Assembly: GCA_964396385.1 (NCBI GenBank)
Contig: CAYNFH010000120.1
Location: 1 to 19,857, forward strand
DNA: 19,857 nt
Source: CAYNFH01 sp964396385
Lineage (GTDB): Bacteria; Armatimonadota; Chthonomonadetes; Chthonomonadales; CAJBBX01
Direction: 5' to 3'
The stretch's first letter is position 1. The number at the start of each line of letters is the position of its first letter. Under the pieces are notes generated by a model that ran no database searches, was not told the DNA's origin, and worked only from the letters and a program-made list of their open reading frames with translations. Both the position numbers and the translations under genes were made by a program. Below, piece by piece: positions 13,362 to 19,857 of this stretch.

Positions 13362-13570
13362 GGCGGTAAGTTGACGGAAGACCAGTGACGGGTGACCGAT
13401 GCGGAACGCGGATCCTGGATAACAGATCACGGACCACAGGCCACGGGCTGGTACCGTCATATCCGATTTCGGTCGGGTGGACTCCTGCCGAGCGGAAGCG
13501 GGCTGTCACAATATAGGGCCAGAAACCGTATCCAGAATGTCGGAGTCTTGTGTCTTCAGGGGGAGGAAGT

Positions 13571-13975
13571 ATGGTGACGGCCGAGCATGAAGAGCGAACT
13601 CAGGCGGTAGAATCCCGTTATTCCGATCCGGGCCGTGCGCCGTCTGAGCCGGCCGTGCGGGTCACGAAAGGGGATGTGCGCATGCCGGCCGCCTCGCGCG
13701 GGGACGTTTTCGCGCGCGTCATGGGGTTCATGGTCTTCCTGTTAGGCGTCGCCATTATCCTGGGAGTGCTGAAGCTCGGGTTCGATATGTACCGGGACCC
13801 AACCCTCGGCCTGCGGTTCCCTAAGGGCTACTCGCCGACCCCCACCGAGATCGGTACCTCGTTTGTGCGGCTCATCGTCCGCATCGGTCTCCTCTTCTTC
13901 TTCAGCATCAGCGGTTCCCTTATAGCGAACAAGGGAATCAACATGTACTTCACCGCCCTCCGCCGATCCGAATGA
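13571..13975 (+). CDS. Two-TM membrane protein of unknown function
   Basis: This 134-aa protein starts at ATG 13571, just behind a strong GGGAGGAAG ribosome-binding sequence (13561-13569); an in-frame GTG at 13550 is less likely. Residues 1-45 are charged and probably cytoplasmic. Hydrophobic segments lie at about 49-72 and 97-119, linked by a ~25-residue loop with prolines and a K-G-Y. It ends R-R-S-E with a TGA stop. I do not recognise the family. It lies upstream of the rpsB cluster on the same strand, but 284 bases separate it from rpsB, so it is probably a separate unit. Confidence 0.7.
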   Translation: MVTAEHEERTQAVESRYSDPGRAPSEPAVRVTKGDVRMPAASRGDVFARVMGFMVFLLGVAIILGVLKLGFDMYRDPTLGLRFPKGYSPTPTEIGTSFVRLIVRIGLLFFFSISGSLIANKGINMYFTALRRSE

Positions 13976-14259
13976 CGGGGGATGGATTCCGCCGGTCCTC
14001 CGTCCGGCGTCCTCGGTCAATGTGAGGTATACTCAAGCGGTTTTTCACTGACCACGCACCGGTGCGGAGGCGGCGTCCGGTCCCTCTTTGGAGGGGGGCG
14101 CCCCGCGAGGCGGCAGGTCGAAGAACGGACGCGGCGACACGGGGATTGGGCGACACGGCGACTCCGATCGCCCCTTCGCCCTATCGCCGCGTCTCCGTGT
14201 CTATGGCTTTGCCCGCCCCTCACACGCGCCGGGAGGACACAACCACAAGGAGAGAATAC
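13976..14259 (+). promoter_or_regulatory. rpsB leader region with partial repeat, possible -10 box and inverted repeat
   Basis: This 284-base gap holds no convincing gene. A one-armed GTCCTCC/GTCCGGC repeat lies at 13994-14019. TATACT at 14028-14033 resembles a -10 box, but no good -35 is seen, so promoter assignment is weak. A larger imperfect hairpin (14128-14201) lies in the presumed untranslated leader. AAGGAG at 14247-14252 is the rpsB ribosome-binding site. Confidence 0.4.
14128..14201. repeat. GCGACAC-type imperfect inverted repeat in the rpsB leader
   Basis: Arms 14128-14161 (GACGCGGCGACACGGGGATT...) and 14168-14201 are 34 bases each, with 26 positions complementary and a 6-base loop. 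Units of GCGACAC / GGGCGA repeat within each arm. It is built like the other tandem-unit hairpins in the window but uses a different sequence. Confidence 0.65.
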
Positions 14260-15150
14260 GTGTCAGCCATATCCATGAAGGAGCTCCTGGAAGCGGGAGT
14301 CCACTTCGGCCACCAGACGCGCCGCTGGAACCCCAAGATGAAGCGGTACATCTACGGCGCGCGCAACGGAATCTACATCATCGACCTGCACCAGACGCTC
14401 AAGATGTTCGACGACGCGCAGCAGTTCGTCCAGGAACTTGTGCAGAACGGTGGAAATGTCCTGTTCGTGGGCACCAAGAAGCAGGCGCAGGACGCCGTCT
14501 ACGAGGCGGCGACGCGCTGCCGACAGTACTTTGTGAACCAGCGATGGCTCGGCGGGATGCTCACCAACTACGGCACCATCCAGAAGCGCATCAAGCGGCT
14601 GGAGGAGCTGAACCAGATGGAGGCCGCCGGCACTCTTGACAAGCTCACAAAGAAGGAAGCCAACGCGCTCCGGGAGGAGCGAGACAAGCTGGAGCGGTAC
14701 CTGGGCGGCATCAAGACCATGCCCAAGCTGCCGGACGCGGTCTTCATTGTGGACCTGAAGAAGGAGAAGATCGCGTTGGCGGAGGCGCGCAAGCTGGAGA
14801 TCCCGGTAGTCGCCATCGTAGACACCAACTGTGACCCGGACGAGGTGGACTACGTCATCCCTGGTAATGACGATGCCATCCGCGCCATTAAGCTCATCAG
14901 CAACAAGATCGCGGATGCTATCATCGAGGTGAAGCAGGAGGACTGGGACCGCGAAGAAGAGCGGAAGGCTGCGGGCGCCGAGGCGGGCGAGCCGGTCGAT
15001 AGCGACATCATCGCACAGGCTCCCGGCGAGGCGGCAGACGCGGTGATCGTCCCCGGCGAGGAAGAGGACGAGTACGCCCGCATGGCACGGATTGCCGAGG
15101 GCAAGGTCGACGAAGAGGACGAGGACTTTGTAGTAGACGCGGAGGGGTAA
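14260..15150 (+). CDS. rpsB: 30S ribosomal protein S2
   Basis: The 296-aa protein S2 is a component of the small ribosomal subunit. The N-terminus MKELLEAGVHFGHQTRRWNP and later motifs (Y-I-Y-G-A-R-N-G-I-Y-I-I-D-L, VGTKKQAQ, N-Q-R-W-L-G-G-M-L-T-N, PDAVFIVD, VDTNCDPDEVDYVIPGNDDA) are diagnostic. I chose GTG 14260, with AAGGAG seven bases upstream, giving M-S-A-I-S-M-K-E-L; ATG 14275 is an alternative. The long frame upstream to 14062 runs through a hairpin and is not part of the gene. The last ~60 residues form an acidic tail longer than in E. coli S2 (241 aa). First gene of the rpsB-tsf-pyrH-frr-uppS cluster. Confidence 0.97.
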   Translation: MSAISMKELLEAGVHFGHQTRRWNPKMKRYIYGARNGIYIIDLHQTLKMFDDAQQFVQELVQNGGNVLFVGTKKQAQDAVYEAATRCRQYFVNQRWLGGMLTNYGTIQKRIKRLEELNQMEAAGTLDKLTKKEANALREERDKLERYLGGIKTMPKLPDAVFIVDLKKEKIALAEARKLEIPVVAIVDTNCDPDEVDYVIPGNDDAIRAIKLISNKIADAIIEVKQEDWDREEERKAAGAEAGEPVDSDIIAQAPGEAADAVIVPGEEEDEYARMARIAEGKVDEEDEDFVVDAEG

Positions 15151-15154
15151 AGGA

Positions 15155-15232
15155 GAGTCCAGAGTCGAGAGTCTACGGTCTAGAGCGGCGGAAACTCATA
15201 CCTCTAGACTCTGGACTTTCGATTCTAGACTC
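15155..15232. repeat. GAGTCTA-type inverted repeat in the rpsB-tsf junction
   Basis: Arms 15155-15185 (GAGTCCAGAGTCGAGAGTCT...) and 15202-15232 are 31 bases each with roughly seven mismatches and a 16-base loop. GAGTC recurs in each arm. There is no T tract, so a simple intrinsic terminator is unlikely; the hairpin may influence mRNA processing between the two genes. Confidence 0.8.
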
Positions 15233-15254
15233 CGCTGAAGATAGGAGTAGGGAG

Positions 15255-16094
15255 ATGCAGATAACGGCCCAGATGGTGAGCCAACTGCGCGAGCAGACCG
15301 GCGCAGGGATGATGGAGTGCAAGAAGGCGCTCACAGAGGCCGAGGGTGACCTGGAGAAGGCGCGTGACATTCTGCGTGCCCGCGGCCAGGCGGGAGCTGA
15401 GAAGCGAGCGGGCCGTGCGGCGGCCGAGGGAGTCGTGGCCGCGAACCTGGGACACCAGGCTGCCGCGATGGTGGAGCTGAACTGCGAGACGGACTTCGTT
15501 GCGCGCAACGAGGAGTTCATGCACCTGGCGCGCGATATTGCCCATGCCGCGGCCCACGTCAACTCGGCCAACCTGGACGAGGTGATGGCCCAGAGCTCCG
15601 GCGGCGCGACGCTGCAGCAGCGGCTGGAGGACGCCCGCGCCAAGCTGCGGGAGAACATCGTGCTCCGGCGGGTGCAGGTGTTTGCGGCCCAGCCGGACAG
15701 CGTGCTGGCCGACTATATCCATCGCGTGAACCATAAGACCGGAGTACTGGTGGAGCTGAAGGGCGATACCAGGAACGAGGAGCAGAAAGAGCTGGCCCGC
15801 GGCATCGCCATGCACGTGGCGGCCAACAAGCCCGAGTACCTGCGCCGCGAGGACGTTCCGGCGGACGTGCTGGAGCGGGAGCGGCAGGTGCTGGCGGAGA
15901 AGACGCGCAACGAGGGCAAGCCGGAAGCGGCTATCCCCAAGATCGTGGAGGGCCGGCTCAACAAGTTCTACGAGCAGGTCTGCCTGGTCGAGCAGCCCTA
16001 TGTGCGGGACCCGAGCAAGAAGATCGGCGACCTGGCAAAGGGGCTGGGCGCGGAAGTCCGCCGGTTCACGCTTTATCAGGTAGGGCAAGGCTGA
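15255..16094 (+). CDS. tsf: Translation elongation factor Ts
   Basis: This 279-aa EF-Ts is the guanine-nucleotide exchange factor that recycles EF-Tu-GDP. The N-terminal UBA-like module is V-S-Q-L-R-E-Q-T-G-A-G-M-M-E-C-K-K-A-L (8-26). The EF-Tu-contacting block is E-T-D-F-V-A-R-N (78-85). Two coiled-coil/core subdomains follow, including A-M-H-V-A-A-N-K-P. ATG 15255 is preceded by GGAGTAGGGAG. Length is typical. It lies 104 bases after rpsB, with a hairpin repeat in the gap, and ends in TGA just before another hairpin. Confidence 0.97.
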   Translation: MQITAQMVSQLREQTGAGMMECKKALTEAEGDLEKARDILRARGQAGAEKRAGRAAAEGVVAANLGHQAAAMVELNCETDFVARNEEFMHLARDIAHAAAHVNSANLDEVMAQSSGGATLQQRLEDARAKLRENIVLRRVQVFAAQPDSVLADYIHRVNHKTGVLVELKGDTRNEEQKELARGIAMHVAANKPEYLRREDVPADVLERERQVLAEKTRNEGKPEAAIPKIVEGRLNKFYEQVCLVEQPYVRDPSKKIGDLAKGLGAEVRRFTLYQVGQG

Positions 16095-16107
16095 CGACAG
16101 ACGGACC

Positions 16108-16182
16108 GTGTGGGAGTGTGGGAGTATGGGAGTGGCCAAGATCCGGAATCCCCCACACCCCCATACTCCCACACTCCCATAC
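16108..16182. repeat. GGGAGTAT-type inverted repeat in the tsf-pyrH junction
   Basis: Arms 16108-16134 (GTGTGGGAGTGTGGGAGTAT...) and 16156-16182 are 27 bases each with two mismatches and a 21-base loop. Each arm holds three 8-base units GGGAGT(G/A)T. It lies 14 bases after the tsf stop. The pyrH reading frame happens to stay open through it, which can mislead start calling. Confidence 0.9.
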
Positions 16183-16214
16183 AGCGCCGCCTTCATTCCA
16201 AAGTGGTGGCAGAC

Positions 16215-16946
16215 ATGGCACGGCCTCGATGGCAGCGGGTCCTGATCAAGCTCTCCGGTGAGGCGTTTGCCGGTCGGCGTGAGTTTGGCTTCGATCCGAC
16301 TACGTTCCAGTTCCTGGCCAGCGAAGTGTCGGCCGTCCATAACGCGGGCGCTGAGATAGCCATCGTGGTAGGCGGCGGCAACATCATGCGCGGAGCCATC
16401 GCGGCGGCCGGCGGCATCGAGCGGGTTGCGGCGGACACGATCGGCATGCTGGCCACCGTCCAGAACGCGCTGGCGCTCCAGGACGCTCTGGAGAAGCTGG
16501 GCGTGGATACCCGGGTACAGACCGCCATCGCTATGTCCACAGTCGCGGAGCCGTTCATCCGCCGCCGCGCGCTGCGGCACCTGGAGAAGCGCAGGGTAGT
16601 CATCCTCGCCGCCGGCACGGGCAACCCCTACTTCTCCACGGACACGGCGGCCGTGCTGCGGGCGCTGGAGCTGAAGGCGCAAGCAGTGCTCAAGGCCACC
16701 AACGTGGACGGCGTCTACGACAAAGATCCGCACAAGTACCCCGACGCGCGACGGTTCTCCAGCCTGGACTACGACTACTGCATCGAGAATAAACTGGGCG
16801 TGATGGACATGACCGCCTTCGCGCTCTGTGCCGAGAATGACCTTCCGATCGTGGTATTCAGCATAGATGAGCCGGGCAATATCGAGCGGGTAGTCTTTGG
16901 CGCCGAAATTGGTACAGTGGTCGCCAGACAGAGGGAGCCAGCCTGA
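16215..16946 (+). CDS. pyrH: Uridylate kinase (UMP kinase)
   Basis: This 243-aa amino-acid-kinase-fold enzyme phosphorylates UMP to UDP with ATP, feeding pyrimidine nucleotide synthesis. Motifs: VLIKLSGEAF (9-18), V-V-G-G-G-N-I-M-R-G (51-60), A-D-T-I-G-M-L-A-T (73-81), G-T-G-N-P-Y-F-S-T-D (134-143) and A-T-N-V-D-G-V-Y-D-K-D-P (161-172). I use ATG 16215, which gives the usual length and the normal few residues before the first strand. GTG codons at 16203 and 16206 are alternatives; the frame upstream to 16110 crosses a hairpin. The ribosome-binding site is weak. Conserved position after tsf. Confidence 0.95.
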   Translation: MARPRWQRVLIKLSGEAFAGRREFGFDPTTFQFLASEVSAVHNAGAEIAIVVGGGNIMRGAIAAAGGIERVAADTIGMLATVQNALALQDALEKLGVDTRVQTAIAMSTVAEPFIRRRALRHLEKRRVVILAAGTGNPYFSTDTAAVLRALELKAQAVLKATNVDGVYDKDPHKYPDARRFSSLDYDYCIENKLGVMDMTAFALCAENDLPIVVFSIDEPGNIERVVFGAEIGTVVARQREPA

Positions 16947-16965
16947 AGGCGGAGGTCGGACCAGG

Positions 16966-17000
16966 GTTCCCAGGCGCGCCCTGATCCGAGCGCCTGGGAC
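16966..17000. repeat. Short GC-rich hairpin in the pyrH-frr junction
   Basis: TCCCAGGCGC (16968-16977) and GCGCCTGGGA (16990-16999) form a perfect 10-bp stem with a 12-base loop. The frr Shine-Dalgarno (GAGGAGGAGAGG) follows directly, with no T tract. Unlike the neighbouring junction elements, its arms have no internal tandem unit. Confidence 0.75.
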
Positions 17001-17017
17001 AAGAGAGGAGGAGAGGG

Positions 17018-17578
17018 ATGGCGATTCAGGACCTCATTAAAGAGGCCGAAGACAAGATGAAGAAGAGCCTGGAGGCCACGCGGCACGAGTTCACGCTCAT
17101 CCGCACAGGGCGCGCGAATCCGGCCATGCTGGAAGACATCAAAGTAAACTACTACGGCAGCGACCTGCCGATCCAGCAGGTGGCCACCGTAACCGTTCCA
17201 GACCCGCGGCAGCTTCTCATCACCCCATTCGACAAGAACTCCCTCGGTGCCATCGAAAAGGCCATCCAGAAGTCGGAGCTGAACCTCACCCCCACGAACG
17301 ACGGGCAGGCCATTCGCATTAACATCCCGCCGCTGAACGAGGAGCGGCGCAAAGAGTTCATCAAGCAGCTCCACAAGAAGGCGGAAGTGGGGCACGCCGC
17401 GGTGCGCAACATCCGGCATGATTGCAACAATCACCTCAAGACGCTCACCAAGAACAAAGAGTGCAGTGAGGACGAGGAGAAGCGGGCGCACGAGCGCGTG
17501 CAGAAGCTGACCGACCAGTACATCGCGGAGATAGACAAGGCCACGAAGCAGAAGGAGCAGGAGCTGATGGAGGTCTAA
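17018..17578 (+). CDS. frr: Ribosome recycling factor
   Basis: This 186-aa RRF works with EF-G to split the post-termination ribosome. The length matches the family (about 185). Recognisable blocks are M-K-K-S-L-E-A-T-R-H-E-F-x3-R-T-G-R-A-N-P in the first helix, then V-x-Y-Y-G-S-D-L-P-I-Q-Q-V-A-T and R-Q-L-L-I-T-P-F-D. I-N-I-P-P-L-N-E-E-R-R-K-E follows, and the helix with R-N-I-R-H-D-C-N. ATG 17018 is behind a strong purine-rich ribosome-binding site (GAGGAGGAGAGGG). The stop TAA abuts the next hairpin repeat. Confidence 0.97.
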   Translation: MAIQDLIKEAEDKMKKSLEATRHEFTLIRTGRANPAMLEDIKVNYYGSDLPIQQVATVTVPDPRQLLITPFDKNSLGAIEKAIQKSELNLTPTNDGQAIRINIPPLNEERRKEFIKQLHKKAEVGHAAVRNIRHDCNNHLKTLTKNKECSEDEEKRAHERVQKLTDQYIAEIDKATKQKEQELMEV

Positions 17579-17579
17579 T

Positions 17580-17649
17580 AAATGGGTAAACGAGTAAATA
17601 GGTGTACCTACGGGTCAGGGCGTACACTCATTTACCCATTTACCCGTTT
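17580..17649. repeat. GGGTAAAT-type inverted repeat in the frr-uppS junction
   Basis: Arms 17580-17607 (AAATGGGTAAACGAGTAAAT...) and 17622-17649 are 28 bases each with five mismatches and a 14-base loop. It is the same family as the elements at 10200-10265 and 10703-10822 and as the half-copy in the rhamnosidase gene. It starts two bases after the frr stop and ends 19 bases before the uppS start. Confidence 0.9.
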
Positions 17650-17668
17650 ACTCTCCGCCGAGTGAACC

Positions 17669-18418
17669 GTGGTCGCTACCTTTACCCAATCTTCGGTCCC
17701 CAACCTCGATCCGGCACGGATGCCGGCGCACGTTGCCATTATCATGGACGGCAACGGCCGGTGGGCGCGCGCACGTGGTGAGGAGCGGCTACGCGGCCAT
17801 TGGCAGGGATACACCACGCTCAAGCAGATCGTGTACGCGGCGGATGAGCTGGGGCTGCGATACCTGACGGTCTACGGCTTCTCCTCCGAGAACTGGCGGC
17901 GGCCGGCGGAGGAGGTAGGTGGGCTGATGAAGCTGATGCTCACCGCCATGCGCGCCGAGATCGAGGAGCTGATCGAGAACGGCATTCGGGTGCTGGTGTC
18001 GGGCCGCCTGCAGGAGCTGCCTGCCGAGCTGCGCGAATCGTTCGAAGATGCCGTGCGCCGCACGCAGGCCAACCCCCGCCTGACCTTCAACCTGGCGATC
18101 AACTACGGCGGACGCGCTGAGATAGCGGACGCCGTGCGCCGGATCGCCGAACAGGCGCGGGACGGCGCGCTGGACCCCGTATCGGTCAGCGAAGAGACCA
18201 TCCGCGCCAACCTCTACCACCCCGAGATCCCGGATCCCGACCTCCTTATCCGCACCGCCGGAGAGATGCGGCTCTCCAACTTCCTCCTGTGGGAGACGGC
18301 CTACTCCGAGATCTGGGTCACGGAGACCGCCTGGCCGGACTTCTCCCGCGACCACCTCGTAGAAGCCCTCTCCGCCTACCAGAACCGGACGCGCAAGTTC
18401 GGAGCGGTGGTGGAGTAG
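17669..18418 (+). CDS. uppS: Isoprenyl transferase (undecaprenyl diphosphate synthase type)
   Basis: This 249-aa cis-prenyltransferase condenses isopentenyl diphosphates onto farnesyl diphosphate to make the lipid carrier for cell-wall synthesis. HVAIIMDGNGRWA (21-33) holds the catalytic aspartate D27. Later motifs are Y-G-F-S-S-E-N-W, I-N-Y-G-G-R-A-E-I, D-L-L-I-R-T-A-G-E (the consensus has R-T-G-G-E or R-T-S-G-E), S-N-F-L-L-W-E-T-A-Y-S-E and W-P-D-F. I use GTG 17669; ATG 17720 (residue 18) is possible but would leave only two residues before the HVAIIMDG block. cdsA, a common next gene, is not present: the convergent Pnkp gene ends 4 bases away. Confidence 0.95.
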   Translation: MVATFTQSSVPNLDPARMPAHVAIIMDGNGRWARARGEERLRGHWQGYTTLKQIVYAADELGLRYLTVYGFSSENWRRPAEEVGGLMKLMLTAMRAEIEELIENGIRVLVSGRLQELPAELRESFEDAVRRTQANPRLTFNLAINYGGRAEIADAVRRIAEQARDGALDPVSVSEETIRANLYHPEIPDPDLLIRTAGEMRLSNFLLWETAYSEIWVTETAWPDFSRDHLVEALSAYQNRTRKFGAVVE

Positions 18419-18422
18419 AGCG

Positions 18423-19857
18423 CTACAGTCTCGGGTCTACGGGCTCGGATTCGAGCGCCAGGACGGCGAAGGCGCACTCGTGGACGCTGCGGAGGGGATC
18501 GTGGCGGACGAAGCGCTCCAACCCCTCCACGCCCAACGCGAATTCCCGCGTGGCCAGGCTCCGCTTGCCGGAAAGGGCGCGCTGCCGCAGCCGTTCCAGG
18601 TTCTGAGACTCCGTGTACTCCGGGCCATAGATGATCCGCAAGTACTCCCGCCCCCGTACTTTCACCCCCGGCTGCGCGAGCCCCCGCGAGCCGCGCACCA
18701 CGAACTCGCGCGGCTTCACCACCATCCCCTCCCCGCCGCTCTCCGTATACATATGCCACCATTCAGCCGCCTCTGCCTGCGACTGCTCACTCAGCAGGTC
18801 CACCAGCCGGGACTCCGTCTTCATGAACAGCGCGCTGTGCTCCACGAGCCGTCCCAGAGTCTCCACGTGCCAGGGGTGGTCCCGGTCGAAGTAGGTCTTG
18901 CCCTCCGTCGCCAGCAGATGGAACGGAGCGAGCCGGAGGTCCTGGAGCCCCTCCACCTTCCAGCAGTAGTGGCCGTAGGCGGCAATGTATCGCGCCGCGT
19001 CCTCCTGCCTGCGCTGCAGCGAATCGCAGAGCTCCTCAAGCGGCAGCCCACGCACAGTGGCCTCAAGCGCGGTCTCCAGGGCGGCCTCCAGCGCCAGGCG
19101 TGCCGCCGCGCCCACCGGCGCGTACTGCTCCCGCAGCAGCGCCTGGGCCCTGGCGCTCCACGGCATCAGCTCACAATCCAGGCAGATCCAGTCCGTCTGG
19201 AGTTCGTCCCAGAGCCCCGCCCGCTCCAGCGCGCCCGCTATCTCATCCAGGAACGCACGGTGAAGCTCTTTGTCCTCGAAGAACCGGCGGCCGGTCCGCG
19301 TATAACATTCGCCGATACCGTCCCGCACGCCGAAGCGCCGCCTCGCCGCCTCCTCACTCCGGCAAACGACCACCACGGCGCGGCTGCCCATGTGCTTGGT
19401 CTGGCAGACGGCGGCGGGCACGCCTTGGCCGCGGTAGTACGCGAACGCCTCGCGGGGGTACTCCAGGAACCCGGGCTCCTGCGTCGTCTCAGAAGGCGAC
19501 ATGGTGGGCGGCAGGTAGATGAGCCAGCGCGGATCCACGGCGAACCGGCTCATCACCTCCAAGGCCGCCGCGGCGTTCTCCGCTCGAACCGTTATGTTCC
19601 CCGTCAGGCGAGTGGAGACGATCCGCTTGCCGAGGACGTCTTCCGCGCGGAGCGTGTCGGCCCGACGGTGTTCAGGTGTTCGGGTGTTCAGGTATTCAGG
19701 TCCAGAATCCTGAACACCCGAACACCTGAACACCTGAACACCCTCCTCCAGGAACGGTCTCGCTGGCACAGCGTAAGTCCGGCGGGCGGGGACCTGGACG
19801 AGCTCGCGCTCCGGGTAGCGAAGCGCTGTGAGCTTGCCTCCGAAGACGCAGCCGGTG
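18423..19857 (-). CDS. pnkp: Polynucleotide kinase-phosphatase-ligase Pnkp, phosphatase end and ligase domain (5' part outside window)
   Basis: The frame is open to the window edge. The first residues, T-G-C-V-F-G-G-K-L-T-A-L-R-Y-P-E, match the end of the Pnkp phosphatase domain. The C-terminal ~430 residues are the ATP-dependent ligase/adenylyltransferase module of the bacterial Pnkp/Hen1 RNA-repair system. Motif I is Q-T-K-H-M-G-S-R, with the nucleotidyl lysine at 19395-19397. Motif IV is E-G-M-V-V-K-P (18711-18731). Motif V is K-V-R-G-R-E-Y-L-R-I-I-Y-G. A. thermocellus Pnkp carries the same K-H-M-G-S-R site. With Hen1 the complex heals and seals RNA cut by ribotoxins. Between F-L-E-E-G and A-D-T-L-R-A-E-D-V-L-G-K-R, about 25 residues come from a 76-bp palindromic repeat inserted in frame in the interdomain linker. 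hen1 is not in the window. Confidence 0.92.
   Translation of the reverse strand, partial: TGCVFGGKLTALRYPERELVQVPARRTYAVPARPFLEEGVQVFRCSGVQDSGPEYLNTRTPEHRRADTLRAEDVLGKRIVSTRLTGNITVRAENAAAALEVMSRFAVDPRWLIYLPPTMSPSETTQEPGFLEYPREAFAYYRGQGVPAAVCQTKHMGSRAVVVVCRSEEAARRRFGVRDGIGECYTRTGRRFFEDKELHRAFLDEIAGALERAGLWDELQTDWICLDCELMPWSARAQALLREQYAPVGAAARLALEAALETALEATVRGLPLEELCDSLQRRQEDAARYIAAYGHYCWKVEGLQDLRLAPFHLLATEGKTYFDRDHPWHVETLGRLVEHSALFMKTESRLVDLLSEQSQAEAAEWWHMYTESGGEGMVVKPREFVVRGSRGLAQPGVKVRGREYLRIIYGPEYTESQNLERLRQRALSGKRSLATREFALGVEGLERFVRHDPLRSVHECAFAVLALESEPVDPRL
19667..19742. repeat. GGTGTTCA-type inverted repeat inserted in the Pnkp gene
   Basis: Left arm 19667-19700 (GGTGTTCAGGTGTTCGGGTG...) and right arm 19709-19742 are 34 bases each with three mismatches and an 8-base loop. 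Each arm is four tandem 8-base units GGTGTTC(A/G). It is the most regular hairpin in the window and lies wholly inside coding sequence, kept in frame. Confidence 0.93.

Noticed and set aside
13374..13452. Possible further inverted repeat upstream of the response regulator
   Set aside because: GACCAGTGACGGGTGACC and GATCACGGACCACAGGCC look like degraded tandem units, but the two arms do not pair convincingly.
14062..14259. N-terminal extension of rpsB
   Set aside because: It crosses an inverted repeat and encodes arginine-rich sequence unlike S2; a good ribosome-binding site precedes GTG 14260.
16110..16214. N-terminal extension of pyrH through the hairpin
   Set aside because: It would add 35 residues coded by a palindromic repeat; the internal ATG gives the normal family length.
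15225..16733. 502-aa minus-strand ORF
   Set aside because: It lies opposite tsf and pyrH, both unmistakable, and is a high-GC shadow frame.
10200..17649. CRISPR array
   Set aside because: The repeats are inverted, scattered and of different sequence, with no regular repeat-spacer spacing and no cas genes.
15155..17649. Intrinsic terminators at cluster junctions
   Set aside because: None of the hairpins is followed by a T tract, and termination inside a conserved essential cluster would be odd.
18424..18455. Pnkp C-terminal codons as a partial GAGTC-type repeat
   Set aside because: Only a short GTCTACGG resemblance to the rpsB-tsf element; too little to separate from chance.

Overview
The window comes from a high-GC bacterium with standard stop codons (TAA, TAG and TGA all end convincing genes). 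No rRNA, tRNA, CRISPR array or insertion sequence is visible. The mix of genes (large GH78 rhamnosidase, ADP-ribosylglycohydrolase-like protein, fused M16 peptidase, Pnkp RNA-repair enzyme) and the many short palindromic repeats suggest an environmental lineage such as Armatimonadota or Chloroflexota. That placement is a guess from gene content, not a demonstration.

Layout. (1) 1-3241: the 3' part of a GNAT acetyltransferase, a 71-aa zincin-like ORF that looks like a gene remnant, an ADP-ribosylglycohydrolase-family gene on the minus strand, a dispersed-type inverted repeat, and a single-pass membrane protein of unknown role. (2) 3264-9796, plus strand: GH78 alpha-L-rhamnosidase, exported double M16 peptidase, and endonuclease III (nth). 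(3) 9793-10161, minus strand: a DCC-family (DUF393) thiol-disulfide oxidoreductase. Both active-site cysteines are replaced by in-frame TGA codons, and a SECIS-like hairpin with a GGGUC loop follows directly. It is best read as a UxxU selenoprotein that ordinary gene calling would truncate to 104 aa without its active site. (4) 10288-13975: a small multi-pass membrane protein, a secreted purple-acid-phosphatase-like enzyme, glutamate formimidoyltransferase, a single-domain response regulator with Glu in place of the phospho-accepting Asp, and a two-TM protein. A 10-N assembly gap sits at 12016-12025. (5) 14260-18418: the conserved translation/envelope cluster rpsB-tsf-pyrH-frr-uppS. (6) 18423-19857, minus strand: the phosphatase-domain end and ligase domain of Pnkp, running off the right edge.

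A second theme is a set of hairpin repeats. Their arms are made of 7-9-base tandem units, and the unit differs from element to element: GGGTAAAT, GGGAGTAT, GGTGTTCA, GAGTCTA, GACGGAG and a GCGACAC type. They occupy most gene junctions, including four of the five leader or junction positions of the rpsB cluster. They also reach into genes. One complete 76-bp element lies in frame in the linker of Pnkp, half of one lies inside the rhamnosidase, one appears to code the C-terminal tail of endonuclease III, and others supply start codons (ftcD, rhamnosidase) or stop codons (phosphatase, membrane protein, ftcD, response regulator).
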